Shown in pieces: positions 11,191 to 21,199 of a stretch of DNA of 64,000 bases. The position numbers and the translations under genes were made by a program. Origin of the DNA: Cyrtodaria siliqua (Eukaryota > Mollusca > Bivalvia > Adapedonta > Hiatellidae); NCBI GenBank assembly GCA_037043455.1, contig JAWPHD010010199.1, forward strand, positions 1-64,000, written 5' to 3'. The notes under the pieces are model-generated. The model was not told where the DNA came from, made no database searches, and was given only the letters and a program-made list of their open reading frames with translations. Within the stretch, counting starts at the first letter, position 1. Each line of letters begins with the position of its first letter.

Positions 11191-11775
11191 TTAATTTGTC
11201 AATTCATTACGCGAGAAGATCTGTTTAATATTTGTCTTTAAAGTCTGTATATAAACAAGGTTTCCCATTGGTGAAAGATGGACTCCATCGGTATGGAAAA
11301 GTTCTCCCATGTCCCAATTTATCTTTGGTGAAATGATTGCCCCATTATTCAATGTTTTGACAAGCTGCCGTGCCGCTCGGTTAATTCGTTTGCGTTTAAT
11401 ATTTAATATTTTTGGCGTTTCTGATGTATCGTTTCTCCATGCAAGTCTTGGTAAAATATCACACCAAACTATGAATGAATCTGGGAAAGTGGAGTTAATG
11501 TAATTAATCTCTCTGTGTATGGCATTAATCATGTTAATTTGTTTGATAGAGTCGAGATCGTTCCCACCTAAATGTATTATGATAGCATCAGGGTGTCTTC
11601 TGTGGAGCATCTGGTACTGAATGGTTTGATGTAGCTGTTCCCATTTCATCCCAGACGCACCCATCCAGATAACATTGTGCGATGTCTGTCCCAACTGCAA
11701 ATCCCCTGAGCCATTAGCATAATGCTCGGCCCACTTTACAATGGAATCGCCAATTAACCATATTTCTGAAATATA
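11191..11775 (-). CDS. Ngaro SGNH/GDSL-type hydrolase
   Basis: The frame is open from about 11775 to 11191. It shows the SGNH blocks in order: GDSI (catalytic Ser), HLGGND, and FHTDGVH (Asp and His). Ngaro elements are known to carry a hydrolase of this family; its substrate and role in the element are not established. No in-frame ATG precedes the GDS block: the first codons after the TAA at 11778-11776 are Tyr-Ile-Ser-Glu. A good 3' splice site (TATATTTCAG ending at 11766) lies just before the block, so splicing from an upstream exon is likely. A fusion by readthrough from the recombinase stop at 11826 is less likely, because the TAA intervenes. Confidence 0.75.
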   Translation of the reverse strand, partial: YISEIWLIGDSIVKWAEHYANGSGDLQLGQTSHNVIWMGASGMKWEQLHQTIQYQMLHRRHPDAIIIHLGGNDLDSIKQINMINAIHREINYINSTFPDSFIVWCDILPRLAWRNDTSETPKILNIKRKRINRAARQLVKTLNNGAIISPKINWDMGELFHTDGVHLSPMGNLVYIQTLKTNIKQIFSRNELTN

Positions 11776-11825
11776 TTACTGCAAAGTTGTTGGCATTCGA
11801 AAGCATGTGCTTTTATAAGTAATTT

Positions 11826-12878
11826 TTAAGTTCGGACATATTTTCGGAATGTGTCAGAATCCCAACGTCCCATTTTTTTAATCGTCTCAGATGGGACCCC
11901 ATGTAATGCCAAATCTGTAGCCCGTCCGATTCTGAATGAATGAGTTTTATAATTACGACTTGAAATCCCTAGATGATTGATAGCTTTGGACAATATGGCT
12001 GAAAACTGATATTGTGTCAGTGGGGATTTGTTATTATGGCACAAGAAATATCCTTGGAAGGCAGGTCTAACTGTTAGAAAGCTCTGAACGGACTTCACGC
12101 AGCAAATGTTAGCATTACTAGAAGCATGAATTCTAAGTTTGACAGGCTTGCCAGACTGATTGGTCTTTGATGTTCGGATAATTATAGAGATTGTGTCATT
12201 AGACTCTCGCTGAACATCGTTGAATAACAAAGGGCGATTGGATTGAATTGCAGACGTATAAGCAACTTCACTTATTCTCAACAGACCAAAATATGTTAAA
12301 GTATATGCCGCTTTAAATAACATATGTTCATATTGGCTAGAACATATTTTGGGTAAAATATTGCAAATTTTTTCCAATAGTGTGTTGCCAATAGGCATTC
12401 TTGTGTCAACACATTTTCTTGTACGGCGGCACCCTTCCAGAATTTTTTTGACAATAAATTCATCAGTTGGATCCGGCCAAGATTTCATTTTATGATAGAA
12501 ACTGATACCTGAGCAGTAGGTATATAAGGTGGCGGGAGAATATCCTTTCTCAAAACAAAAAGCCAGGAATAAGACTAAATCTTTTGAGGGGGCTGGCCAA
12601 ACAACATCAAGGTGATATTCTGTACGGAATTTGGTAAAAGAGTTTAAGGCATTTCTGTATGTAAGCTGGGTATTTCCCGACATGCTTGCTTTCACAAGTT
12701 TTTTGACTCCTGCTTGAATATCCCCCAAAGATGGTTTGGAATCTCTTCTGGCACGGGGGCTGCCTGTGGGGCGTGCTGCCGAAACTTCTGTATCTGAAAA
12801 CGTGAAAGGCTGTCCGTAATAACATTTTGGACACCGGGAATATGCTCTGCTTTGCATGCAATATTTAGTTTCAGGCAT
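11826..12878 (-). CDS. Ngaro tyrosine recombinase
   Basis: 350 residues. The catalytic set of the tyrosine recombinase family is present in order: Arg at about 201 (FGLLRISEV), His 313 and Arg 316 (KTHSFRIG), and nucleophile Tyr 347 (FRKYVRT) near the C-terminus. Residues 60-170 look like the SAM-like core-binding domain (SGNTQLTYRNALNSFTKF). The enzyme would insert a circular DNA copy by strand exchange, without target-site duplication. The start at 12878 overlaps the end of the RT frame by 187 bp in another frame, an arrangement common in DIRS-like elements. The intact catalytic set supports recent activity. Confidence 0.9.
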   Translation of the reverse strand: MPETKYCMQSRAYSRCPKCYYGQPFTFSDTEVSAARPTGSPRARRDSKPSLGDIQAGVKKLVKASMSGNTQLTYRNALNSFTKFRTEYHLDVVWPAPSKDLVLFLAFCFEKGYSPATLYTYCSGISFYHKMKSWPDPTDEFIVKKILEGCRRTRKCVDTRMPIGNTLLEKICNILPKICSSQYEHMLFKAAYTLTYFGLLRISEVAYTSAIQSNRPLLFNDVQRESNDTISIIIRTSKTNQSGKPVKLRIHASSNANICCVKSVQSFLTVRPAFQGYFLCHNNKSPLTQYQFSAILSKAINHLGISSRNYKTHSFRIGRATDLALHGVPSETIKKMGRWDSDTFRKYVRT

Positions 12879-14422
12879 TTTAGGGTAAAGGCGCGCAGCA
12901 GAACCATTAAGTTATCTGATTTTGATGTTGCAGAGTTTATAGCCTGTACAGCTGCTACATTATCGGAATGGAATAGGACCTTTTTGTTTCTGAGCTCTTC
13001 TCCCCATATGTAAAGTGTCACTAGGATTGGAAAAAATTCCAAGACACAGATATTGTCTGTCAAACCAGTTTCTCTCCAATCTGCGGGCCATGCTGCGTAT
13101 GCCCATTTCCCAGCAAAATAGAGTCCGAAGCCAGACGATGCTGCACTATCCGAATACAATTCAGCGTCGCAACTAGTTATCCAAAACCTGTCATGAAAAA
13201 CTGAAACGCCATTAAAATCCTGGAAAAAATTGAGCCACATATCAAGATCCCGTTTCATTGCTTTTGTTACTCTTACATGATGATGTGGGCGTGTTAAACC
13301 GCAAATTGAGTTAATCAGCCTTCTACAAAATGGGCGTCCAGGTACTATTGCCCTGCATGCAAACTGCAATATGCCTATAAGAGACTGCATTGTCCGTAAA
13401 GTGACCTTTTCTTTTTGTTTTACCAATATAATTTTCTCAATGATTTCTGCTACTTTTGTTAAGGGAATGCGAACAACCATTTCTTCAGAATCTAGCTCGA
13501 GACCCAAGAATATCATAACTGTCTTAGGGCCCTCAGTTTTCTCGGAGGCTATTGGTACCCCCAATTCCTTCATGCAATTATCAAAATGGCTCATAATTGT
13601 TTGACAGTCATTAGTACCTTGTGCCCCTCCAAACAGGAAATCATCCAGATAGTGAAGTAGTTCGCCTATAGGGGTTCTTTGGCGTACTGTGTATTCGAAG
13701 AAAGTGGAAAATTTCTCGAACGTTGCTGGGCTTATCGCACAACCAAAGGGTAGACATTTGTCAAAATAAAATTTGCCATTGAAGTGAAAACCCAACTGGT
13801 CGAAGTCTAAAGGAGATATTGGTAAGAGACGAAAAGCTGATTTGATGTCCGACTTTCCTAAAAGGCAGCATTGACCAAGTTGTTGCACGAGTTCTACTGC
13901 TTCATCAAAGCTGGTGTATTGCACATAGCATAGTTTTGGGTCAATGTAGTCATTAACAGAGTCATTTTCAGGATAAGAAAGGTGATGAATTAATCTAAAG
14001 TCATTATTCTTTTTCTCGACCAGGCCAATTGGGGAAACTCTTAATGTAGGTATTGGTTGGTAATTAAATGGGCCCGCTACGCGACCCAAAGAAATCTCCT
14101 TATCAATTTTTTCTTGCACTATTTCTGGGTGCATCAGAGCCGATTTAAGGTTTTTTGACCATTTTGGTTCCCTTGGTCCAATATATTGCAGGGGAAAGCC
14201 CTGTTTAAAACCATTTAGAATAAATTTGGCATCCTCTGAAGGATATGCAACAAGCTCTTTTTCTAGATTCTCTAAGCATATTGGCGTTTTAGCAAGTGTA
14301 TAGATACATGTTCCTGTGTCTGTTTCATGATTTTTTAGCCTACTTTCTATTAAACCGTGACTTCCCGAATGGTCTGAACCCCCTGTTTGAATACCTTTGA
14401 CCTCGAAAAAAACGGTTTCCAC
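12692..14422 (-). CDS. Ngaro reverse transcriptase-RNase H
   Basis: 576 residues. RT motifs: SDIKSAFRLLPI (catalytic Asp at about 192), LPFGCAISPATF, and the YLDD box at 258-261 (HYLDDFLFGG). The RNase H domain follows with all four acidic residues in place: YSDSA (Asp about 425), LEFFPIL (Glu about 461), HSDNVAAV (Asp about 487) and ITDSLSR (Asp about 537), the last after the AEHIPGVQN stretch typical of DIRS-type elements. The frame is +1 relative to gag and overlaps it by 83 bp (14340-14422), so either a frameshift or separate initiation makes it. No stop interrupts it. Confidence 0.92.
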   Translation of the reverse strand: METVFFEVKGIQTGGSDHSGSHGLIESRLKNHETDTGTCIYTLAKTPICLENLEKELVAYPSEDAKFILNGFKQGFPLQYIGPREPKWSKNLKSALMHPEIVQEKIDKEISLGRVAGPFNYQPIPTLRVSPIGLVEKKNNDFRLIHHLSYPENDSVNDYIDPKLCYVQYTSFDEAVELVQQLGQCCLLGKSDIKSAFRLLPISPLDFDQLGFHFNGKFYFDKCLPFGCAISPATFEKFSTFFEYTVRQRTPIGELLHYLDDFLFGGAQGTNDCQTIMSHFDNCMKELGVPIASEKTEGPKTVMIFLGLELDSEEMVVRIPLTKVAEIIEKIILVKQKEKVTLRTMQSLIGILQFACRAIVPGRPFCRRLINSICGLTRPHHHVRVTKAMKRDLDMWLNFFQDFNGVSVFHDRFWITSCDAELYSDSAASSGFGLYFAGKWAYAAWPADWRETGLTDNICVLEFFPILVTLYIWGEELRNKKVLFHSDNVAAVQAINSATSKSDNLMVLLRAFTLKCLKLNIACKAEHIPGVQNVITDSLSRFQIQKFRQHAPQAAPVPEEIPNHLWGIFKQESKNL

Positions 14423-15407
14423 TTACAATTGGGGTCTCAACATGGCTAAAATTGAGATTTGGGCATCTCAATTTTCCGTGTGTTTGGGAGTTGCAAGCAG
14501 CGCAAACGTGTTTAAATTTGCATTTTGACCAACTGCAAAAACCAGAATTGAAATCATTACAGGGAAAGACCTGTGATTTACGGTCTGTTTGTCCTTGGTA
14601 TGTATAGCTGCCAAACTGACTATGTGCTCCCACTAAGGGTTGTGTAACGGGGGCAGACATGGTACGTAACCATAGTTCGCTATTAAGGGTACCCCAAGAC
14701 TGTCTTAACTCTGGAATGCCTTGACGTATTCGGAATTGCTCGTCATACGTCCTCCAGGAAATATTTTGGTATCTTTTGGCAGCATCCCTTATAACTGTCA
14801 TGTACTTGATTAGTGGAAGGTTTTCATGTGGATATTTTGCCAAAAATATGCCGCAAAAAATTAGGAATGCATCTGTCCATTCGTCTATTGTTTGGACAGA
14901 CTGTTTAACCTGTCTAGGTTTCGATTCTATCGTGCCTTTGTCATTCAGGTAAAGTGAGCCACCTGAGCAAATGTCTGACAGCTCCACAGAACCTTTGAGT
15001 AATAAGGCTAAATTCACATATTGCTTATCATGTATTTTATCTTTGATTTGTTTTGGGATATGCGATGTCAGGTCATCCCCACCACACCTTATCATTTCCA
15101 ACTCCTGTTGAGGTTCAAAACCCTTATTGAAATTTACATTTTTGAAAATATTATCAAAATCCTCCACATTAGAGTTCTGTGGGATTTCTGAGTTATTTAA
15201 ATTTTCACCAGTACCTGGGTCATCCTCTGTACAATCTGCCAGTGAGACGGTCTCCACCTGTTCGTTTCCTCTCTGCCTTTTGGACCTTGCACTCGTCCCT
15301 GGCGCTGGTGAAAAGGCTCTCTTAGACTTTCTTTTTGGTTTGCCTCTGCCAGACATGTTGATGATTTTTTGAAAATTGTAGATTTTTCCAGATTGAAATA
15401 TGCCCAA
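14340..15407 (-). CDS. Ngaro gag-like nucleocapsid protein
   Basis: Up to 355 residues. The likely start is the ATG at 15356 (MSGRGKPKRKSKRA, a basic N-terminus resembling a histone tail), 17 codons inside the longest frame. An acidic, low-complexity stretch follows. The C-terminal region carries a Cys/His cluster at about 283-318 (CNDFNSGFCSWSKCKFKH, then CAACNSQTHGKLRC) like the zinc fingers of DIRS/Ngaro gag proteins, and the end is Arg/Gly/Phe-rich. It would coat the element RNA. The frame starts just inside repeat A1. Confidence 0.85.
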   Translation of the reverse strand: MGIFQSGKIYNFQKIINMSGRGKPKRKSKRAFSPAPGTSARSKRQRGNEQVETVSLADCTEDDPGTGENLNNSEIPQNSNVEDFDNIFKNVNFNKGFEPQQELEMIRCGGDDLTSHIPKQIKDKIHDKQYVNLALLLKGSVELSDICSGGSLYLNDKGTIESKPRQVKQSVQTIDEWTDAFLIFCGIFLAKYPHENLPLIKYMTVIRDAAKRYQNISWRTYDEQFRIRQGIPELRQSWGTLNSELWLRTMSAPVTQPLVGAHSQFGSYTYQGQTDRKSQVFPCNDFNSGFCSWSKCKFKHVCAACNSQTHGKLRCPNLNFSHVETPIVSGNRFFRGQRYSNRGFRPFGKSRFNRK

Positions 15408-15415
15408 AATTTAAT

Positions 15416-15631
15416 GATGCTGTTCCTTTGGAAGAAGGTGTAAAGAGGAAGAGGCTGCAGCAATGCATTCTGGTCCCAGTCACCTGATAGTTCCAGTTAT
15501 TCTTAGAACGTCTATTTTTAGAAATAGTCATGTGACAATCACATGAGTGTCACATGATGACTAAATATTTGCACAATTGGAAGCTGCCAAGATAAACAGT
15601 GAATACTGTGAAATGCAGTATCCAGCTTTAT
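15416..15631 (-). repeat. Ngaro repeat A1 (left end)
   Basis: 216 bp identical by eye to 10210-10425. It lies directly upstream of gag and so is likely to hold the promoter. TTTAT at 15627-15631 is the outer boundary. Confidence 0.9.
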
Positions 15632-16342
15632 TTAATCTGGTATTCATATTAATTGGCAACATGACAATAGCTTGACAAGTTAAATCCCTTTGCTCCAGTC
15701 TACGCTGCATGCACGTAATGGAATTTAATGTACCACAGCCTTTCCCATGATGAAGTGCAGCTGCGGGAGACCTGGAATATTGATATGCATGATAGACGCT
15801 ATGGCAAAGGCTGAACTCTTTTGCAATACAATGTGAACTCAACCAGCTATTTACCACTTCTCGTCAAGTTTTGTTTACAATAGGTGCAAAGGAAGTGTCC
15901 TTTGTCGCAGGCAATAGCGTTTATCCTTTGTTTGCCCGATTCATTTTGTACCCTTTACTGCTCCTAATAAGTATTCACCATCAAGTTGATAAAGTTGATA
16001 CAAATTCTTAAAATGCTCTAATATCCTTGTCATGTATGCCATTCCATTTCCATTTGTGATACCATTGTGATAGTGGCAAATGCGTAGTCATTGGCAGATA
16101 AAGTATTTTCTAATTCAGTGCAAATCGTGCTGTTTGTGTCCGTTCCATTCATTCATTCATTCATTCGTCAAATAGATACTTTATAGTACAACATTACAAG
16201 AGAACACTCCAATAGTTAATTCTGGATGTCAAAGATGGAAAATGAGGAAAAATAGCTTGTGAAGTGTGCTCACGGGTCAGCCCTAATTAGTCTTTCAAGA
16301 GAAAAAAAGTAAACCCATAATGGTTACGTACTGATTTTGCAT
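15632..16342. other. No gene seen
   Basis: Host intron sequence. The only feature noticed is a short (ATTC)n run at about 16146-16165 that lacks the LINE tail motif. Confidence 0.5.
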
Positions 16343-16617
16343 GTAATAGATAGAGTCTGGTCTCAGCGAGTTGGCTTATTTAAACACCATGGTGGGCGTA
16401 GCCCATCGAGGTGTTTAAATAACCAACGAGCTGAGACAGACTCTATCTTTTTTGTAGCATGGTGTACTGAGTAACACTGTGACGTCATAGTGACCGTACT
16501 CTAAATTCCAATATCCGGTAGTTGTAGTACGGTAAAGCCACGCCCCTTTAGTTAACCTAAATTAAACGATTTAATGCTCTGCATTCATCAAAGGAAATGT
16601 CACCGACCATGCTACAA
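16343..16617. mobile_element. Foldback element with subterminal inverted repeats, copy 1
   Basis: The first 105 bp form a long hairpin: AGATAGAGTCTG...TTATTTAAACACC pairs with GGTGTTTAAATAA...CAGACTCTATCT around a GGGCGTAGCCC core. The remainder is bounded by the inverted pair TTGTAGCATGGT and ACCATGCTACAA. The same structure recurs at 50313-50559, where the empty site is visible. The layout suggests a non-autonomous Helentron/HINE-like or palindromic MITE element. Confidence 0.7.
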
Positions 16618-16699
16618 GTATCATTTATTTCTTGAGCATACAATAACGTAAAGAATATTCGCCTCCTTCATCTGTGTACATAATCGTAGGGTCTGTGGG

Positions 16700-16875
16700 G
16701 GGCTGGCAAGGCCCAGTGGATAGCACGGATGGCCTGGTTTAAGCGTCACCAGCGCCACTAAGTTTCGTCGGTGTGACACTTTCCCTAAGCCTCGTCTGTT
16801 GGATGAGGCCGGACGTAAACCGGGCGCCCCATGTATCGGAGTCCAGCCACGAAAAATAGGAATCTATTCGTTAGT
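16700..16875 (+). repeat. Probable SINE
   Basis: It starts with a tRNA-like head (GGCTGGCAAGGCCCAGTGG, ATAGCACGG). It continues with a central block (GTCTGTTGGATGAGGCCGG, ACGTAAACCGGGCG) of the GGATGAG-CG-AAACCG kind seen in conserved metazoan SINE domains. The family name is not certain. Confidence 0.5.
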
Positions 16876-17558
16876 TAGAGTAGGGTAGGTTCCCTGATTC
16901 CCATGTATCCTTTCCCTCTCTCTCTCGAGTGGCTCTCAATACCTTATATTGTGTTGATGAGCTGTTCAACATCATTCAAATATGTTTCAAGCATCGCAAG
17001 TTTGCTTCAGACTGCTCATATATGATTTCAGCATTGTCATTGCCAACAGACTGTTTATCAATGTAAATTCTTTGAATAACAAAAGTTGTGGGAGAAGTTT
17101 TTTCGAGAATAAATCATACACCTGACATACCATCAGAAAAAGAGGCATCCATCTCCATACAAGCAGGAGTTAAAGAAATAACGAGATATATCCTTGAGAA
17201 ATATTAACAAATAATAAAAAATGATTAACCAAAATAATTGCACTTTTTCATAAGATCTTTTATCTGCTGATATGTTTTTAAACAAACTGGGTACCCGCTC
17301 CCCTCCTCCCATACACAAACAACAAACACACATAAAACTTGAAAGTGCACACACCCTAGCCCTCCACAGCCCATATTGGTGATGGATTGGTGGTAAGTGG
17401 CGATTGAGGCGGTATGCACCATAATTATGATGTATGAATAAACAAAACAATACAGAAAAAGCATGTACACAAATTATTGTCCTGGTTTTGGATGGAGTGT
17501 ATGTGTATGTGTGTGTTTGGGGTGGGGGGAGGGGGGGGGGGGGGCTTTTCTAGCTTTA
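16876..17558. other. No gene seen; low-complexity patches
   Basis: CT-rich and GT/G-rich stretches (for example 16910-16925 and 17500-17545). The remainder is unremarkable AT-rich intron. Confidence 0.5.
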
Positions 17559-17628
17559 CAAAATGATAGGGTCATAACCTATTTTGATGGTATGATCAAA
17601 AGAGGGTATGACCCTATCATTTTGCAAC
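17559..17628. repeat. 70-bp inverted repeat
   Basis: AAAATGATAGGGTCATAACC pairs with GGGTATGACCCTATCATTTT around a short centre that is itself palindromic (TTTTGAT/ATCAAAA). Confidence 0.7.
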
Positions 17629-17989
17629 ACACTGCAATCTTGGTGGTGGACCCATTCACAGATCGCCACTATGCTTTCCTCTTTAATTGTGCGATGACCG
17701 AACAGGCTGTGGACCCTATGATGACGTCTGCCTAAAGCCCAAAAGGACGGTGACGTTTCATGTTTGTCTGCAATCTTGTCTTGTCGTGCCATCAATTGTT
17801 TATTCTCGTGTTTCTCTGGCTTCTGCCAAGTCAATGAGTACCTTCTTTGTGGCTTTTTAGGTTATTGTTTTTTGTATTGATATACATACGCGCATTTTTG
17901 TGTTTTACTTATATTGCCTATTAATGCTGCCTTGTTGGTTAGCGAATAGATCATGGCGGGGATTTCTTTATTTACTATGTCCCGTTGTA

Positions 17990-18200
17990 TTTGGGAGGAC
18001 AGTAGGGTAAATCTGAGGTTTGGTGCACCATAGAACCTGGTTTAACCCTCCCCCCTCCCCCCCACCCCCCCAGCTGTCTTATCTGCCACTGATCGTTCCA
18101 AGGCGGTAGTAATATTATCAACTTGTTTTGTGTTTGTGACGTCATACGCATTTATTTCTTATTAAAATTGCTATTCATGTTTGTCGATTTGCGTATTTTT
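17990..18200 (-). repeat. Dispersed repeat (same family as 3133-3395)
   Basis: The reverse complement shares AAACCAGGTTCTA, GTGCACCAAAC, GGAACGATCAGT and ACACAAA blocks, in order, with 3240-3375. Confidence 0.55.
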
Positions 18201-18321
18201 GGGTTTACTGTGTTATGTGAATTATACTGACACCAGGCCGACCAATCCTATCACTACCTTTTATATGCTGATATGCTGAGCGTCAACCAGTGGAGCTACT
18301 AGTATCATTTTTCTAGTCAAT

Positions 18322-18396
18322 GGTATGACCAGGCTGGGTATTGAACCCACGACATCCCGCATGCGAGACGGATGATCTACCATTACGCCACCACTG
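18322..18396 (-). repeat. tRNA-like (SINE head) sequence
   Basis: The - strand has a perfect box A (TGGCGTAATGG) and a near-perfect box B (GGTTCAATACC) at tRNA spacing. The outer arms do not form an acceptor stem, so a tRNA-derived SINE or pseudogene is preferred over a tRNA gene. Confidence 0.5.
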
Positions 18397-18489
18397 TTTT
18401 TCTTAGCATTTATAATTGTGTCATGCCAAACTGCATGGTGAGGTGAAGAACTAATACTGCCTAATTACAAGTAGTTTGTATTAATGTTA

Positions 18490-18650
18490 TAGGCATATGT
18501 AGCACCGCTAAATGTGAAAATTCTGCTAAATGTAAAAACTTCCGCTAAATGTAAAAAATGACTAAACGCTAAATGTTATAAATTTTAACATATAGCGTTT
18601 AGTGGAATCCGTTAACCGCTAAATGTTAAAAGTCACTAAAGTTGTCTGAA
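18490..18650 (+). repeat. Short repeats of CGCTAAATGT with an internal palindrome
   Basis: Several copies of GCTAAATGTNAAA. Around 18562-18605 two copies face each other (ACTAAACGCTAAATGTTA against AACATATAGCGTTTAGT). Confidence 0.6.
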
Positions 18651-19455
18651 ATATGTGATGGCATTAACAGTGAATAATTACATATTTATAAAAGAAACAT
18701 TATTAAAATACGATTCATTGTCGGAAGCAGTTTTCTTGCATCTATACGCCTGTGCACATATCAGTTCCCAGAGGCAACACTTTAATTTTGGGAACATGTT
18801 GTATCTTTACGTCTCACAACACAGTTAATTTGACATAGCTCTGCATATGTAGCAGGACCCCTCTGGACCACTGTAGAACTTAATGAATTTTCTTAAAAAT
18901 ATTTTCTTTGTAAAACTTGATGTCTATTGCGCGAAATATCCAGCAAAAAACACGGGGTTGTCCAATTTGCTTTTTTTTAATATCAATAGTTTGAAGAGAC
19001 CCTCTTGAATTTGTCCATTTTACTGACATTTTCAAATGTATCACTACCCAGTATTAGATTCACAGATCTGGACTCAGAAACATTCAGGCACACCCTAACC
19101 TGTATGAAATCATGAACTTGTCCCATTCTTGTCACCTGAAACAAAAAAAGAGAAAATATTTGCAAATTTTAAGAAATAAATAAGAACCGAATAACACAGA
19201 TCTTTTTTTTAAGCTCCAGAAAGTTCCTACAGTCACCCTACCGTGACTGGCAAGGGAAATAACTGTTTAGTGAGACCTTTAGCTTATTTGCTCAAATGAT
19301 GGAACTCGAATCATAAATGTGAGTCCATGATTTTATAACTTACTGCACATTTGTATCCACTGTTTTTTTGCATCCACTGTAAGGAACTTTTTCCAATAAA
19401 GCATACATAGACACTACTTAGCCTCTTTGCTTAAACATGATAGGGATTACTTGTT
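18651..19455. other. No gene seen
   Basis: AT-rich intron with no repeat copy recognised and no convincing exon. Confidence 0.4.
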
Positions 19456-20265
19456 ATGCACTACCACCGAATGGTGAGGGGCATATAATGTTGGCCATGT
19501 CCGTCTGTCAGTCCGAGTGCATCTATCTCCTACAATTTTCAACCGATCGTTTCGAAATTTTACAGGATACTTGCCTATGATGTGCATATCGACTGCCAAA
19601 TTCGATCATGTATGATCAGAGTTAATGCCCTTTTTCGTTAAACTTTACGTTATAAGATCTTGTGCGTCTATCTTCTTCTACAGTTTCCAAGTGAGTGTTT
19701 CGAAACATAATGCTTACCTATGATATCAAGATGTACATATCGATTCGGTGCCAAATTCGATCATGTATTATCAGAGGTATGGCCCCTTTTCCAACAATGT
19801 TTACGTTATAATATCTTGTGCGTCTATGGCCTGTTTTCAACTGATTGTTTCAAAGATACTTACCAATGCTGTTAAGATTGCATCTATCAAGTCGGCGCCA
19901 AATATAACTTTAAGTTTATATAATCCGAGGTACGGCCCTTTTTTTCGTAAAGGTTTATGGTATATTTCTATTTCCTCCTACAGTTTTCCACTGATTGTTT
20001 TGAAACTTTACAGAATATTACTTATGATGTCAAAATGTGCATATCGTTCGGCGCCAAAATCGACCTTTTATCATGGCCCCTGTTTTGTCTAATGTTATAC
20101 TATAATAACATTTGCGTCTCATCCTACATATTACAACTAATTGTTCCGAAACTTTACAGGATGCTTACCTATGATATCAAGATGGGCATATCGATTCGGC
20201 TCCAAAATCAACATTGTATTACTGGAGTTACGGTCATTTCTTCGTTAGAATTTTATGTTTCCTGT
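19456..20265 (-). mobile_element. Pearl/HINE-like element with about 160-bp tandem core
   Basis: In reverse orientation it shows a terminal hairpin (ACCACCGAATGGTG), then a CCGT-type microsatellite remnant (GTCCGTCTGTCAGTCCG). Four to five copies of a unit follow with TACAG-TTTCC, TTGTTTCGAAACTTTACAGG, ACCTATGATATCAAGATG, ATATCGATTCGG and CCAAAATCGA. Hairpin, ACGG-type microsatellite and tandem core are the layout of bivalve pearl elements. Open frames here are periodic artefacts. Confidence 0.65.
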
Positions 20266-20589
20266 TGATTGTTTTCATTGTGTGTATGGGTGGGGGAGGG
20301 GGCGGGGTGGGGATTGATGGGTGTATCCGTTTCTCAGGAATACAGTTCTAGTTTATCTAATTTATTCAATATTGAATATAACTTCAACTTCGCAAGCGAC
20401 CTTTTCAAACGGTATATACATTTTACCAGTGAATTAATGGTTATTACTTCATTGATTTTACCTTTTCTTTATATTAATTGTTTTGTAATAATGTCAGGGT
20501 TTATAAATAAAATAACCAAAGATAAATTAGTTTTTTTATGCCAAGTTATTTCAAAATCCCTCAAGTGTTCAATAGATATGGAGTGAACA

Positions 20590-20870
20590 CGAAATATAGT
20601 GCATATGATCTTCGATCTCTAAGTGTGATATTGACCTTGAACGGACGTGGCTGAAGTTGCGTTTTGCATGTCTTCTCGATATGATGAACATTTGTGACGA
20701 GTTATTTCAAAATCCTCAAGCTGTTCACGAGATATGGAGGAAACTGGAAACTGTAAATATAGTGCATATTACATTCGACCTTAAGTGTGACCTTGACCTT
20801 GAACGGGTGTGGCTGGAAGTCGCACTACGTCTCGATATGGTCCCAGTATTGAGCATTCCTGAAATTAAAG
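20590..20870 (+). repeat. Two-copy tandem repeat, about 155 bp
   Basis: Repeated blocks: AGTGCATATNATNTTCGA, AAGTGTGA-TTGACCTTGAACGG, TGGCTG-AAGT, TCTCGATATG. It resembles the TGACCTTGAC-type cores of the other tandem elements. The coding frame over it is not credible. Confidence 0.55.
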
Positions 20871-21199
20871 CGACAATGCGAGTTTTAAAAAAAAGTAAAT
20901 ATTACCCATATTGGAATTACAAGGCAAACTATGAAGATAAAAACACATACTCAACGAAAGGTGGTACATGATATACTACTAAGTTGTATCATATAATGTA
21001 CGGAGTTTCCGCATGTGTTTTAATGTATTCAATGTAACTAACCTCAATTAAAACTATTTTAAAGAAAGTAAACTAACATGCATTCAGCATCATTAGACAA
21101 CACCACAGAGCCAGGTTCTATAACTCTTGCTTTTATTTTAACAAAATTATGGCCTCTTTTATTCTTTGAACATTTGGTTAAAGTTTGTATGTAAGTTTA

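Larger units (their letters stand above)
9001..15631 (-). mobile_element. Ngaro-type tyrosine-recombinase retrotransposon, nearly intact
   Basis: Read on the - strand the layout is A1 (15631-15416), gag, RT-RNase H, tyrosine recombinase, SGNH hydrolase, B1 (11153-10421), A2 (10425-10210), a 476-bp spacer, B2 (9733-9001). This split-direct-repeat layout and the YR plus SGNH genes are those of Ngaro elements of the DIRS order. B1 and B2 (733 bp) look identical, as do A1 and A2 (216 bp), and all four genes are open, so the insertion is recent. Both outer ends and the internal A2/B1 junction share TTTAT, the likely recombination core. No integrase, protease or LTRs are present. It lies antisense in the host gene's first intron. 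Confidence 0.9.

Noticed and set aside
18322..18396. Functional tRNA gene
   Set aside because: Box A and box B fit, but the acceptor ends do not pair and no clear anticodon arm forms. The same reasoning applies at 1549-1626, 1907-1991 and 55512-55573.
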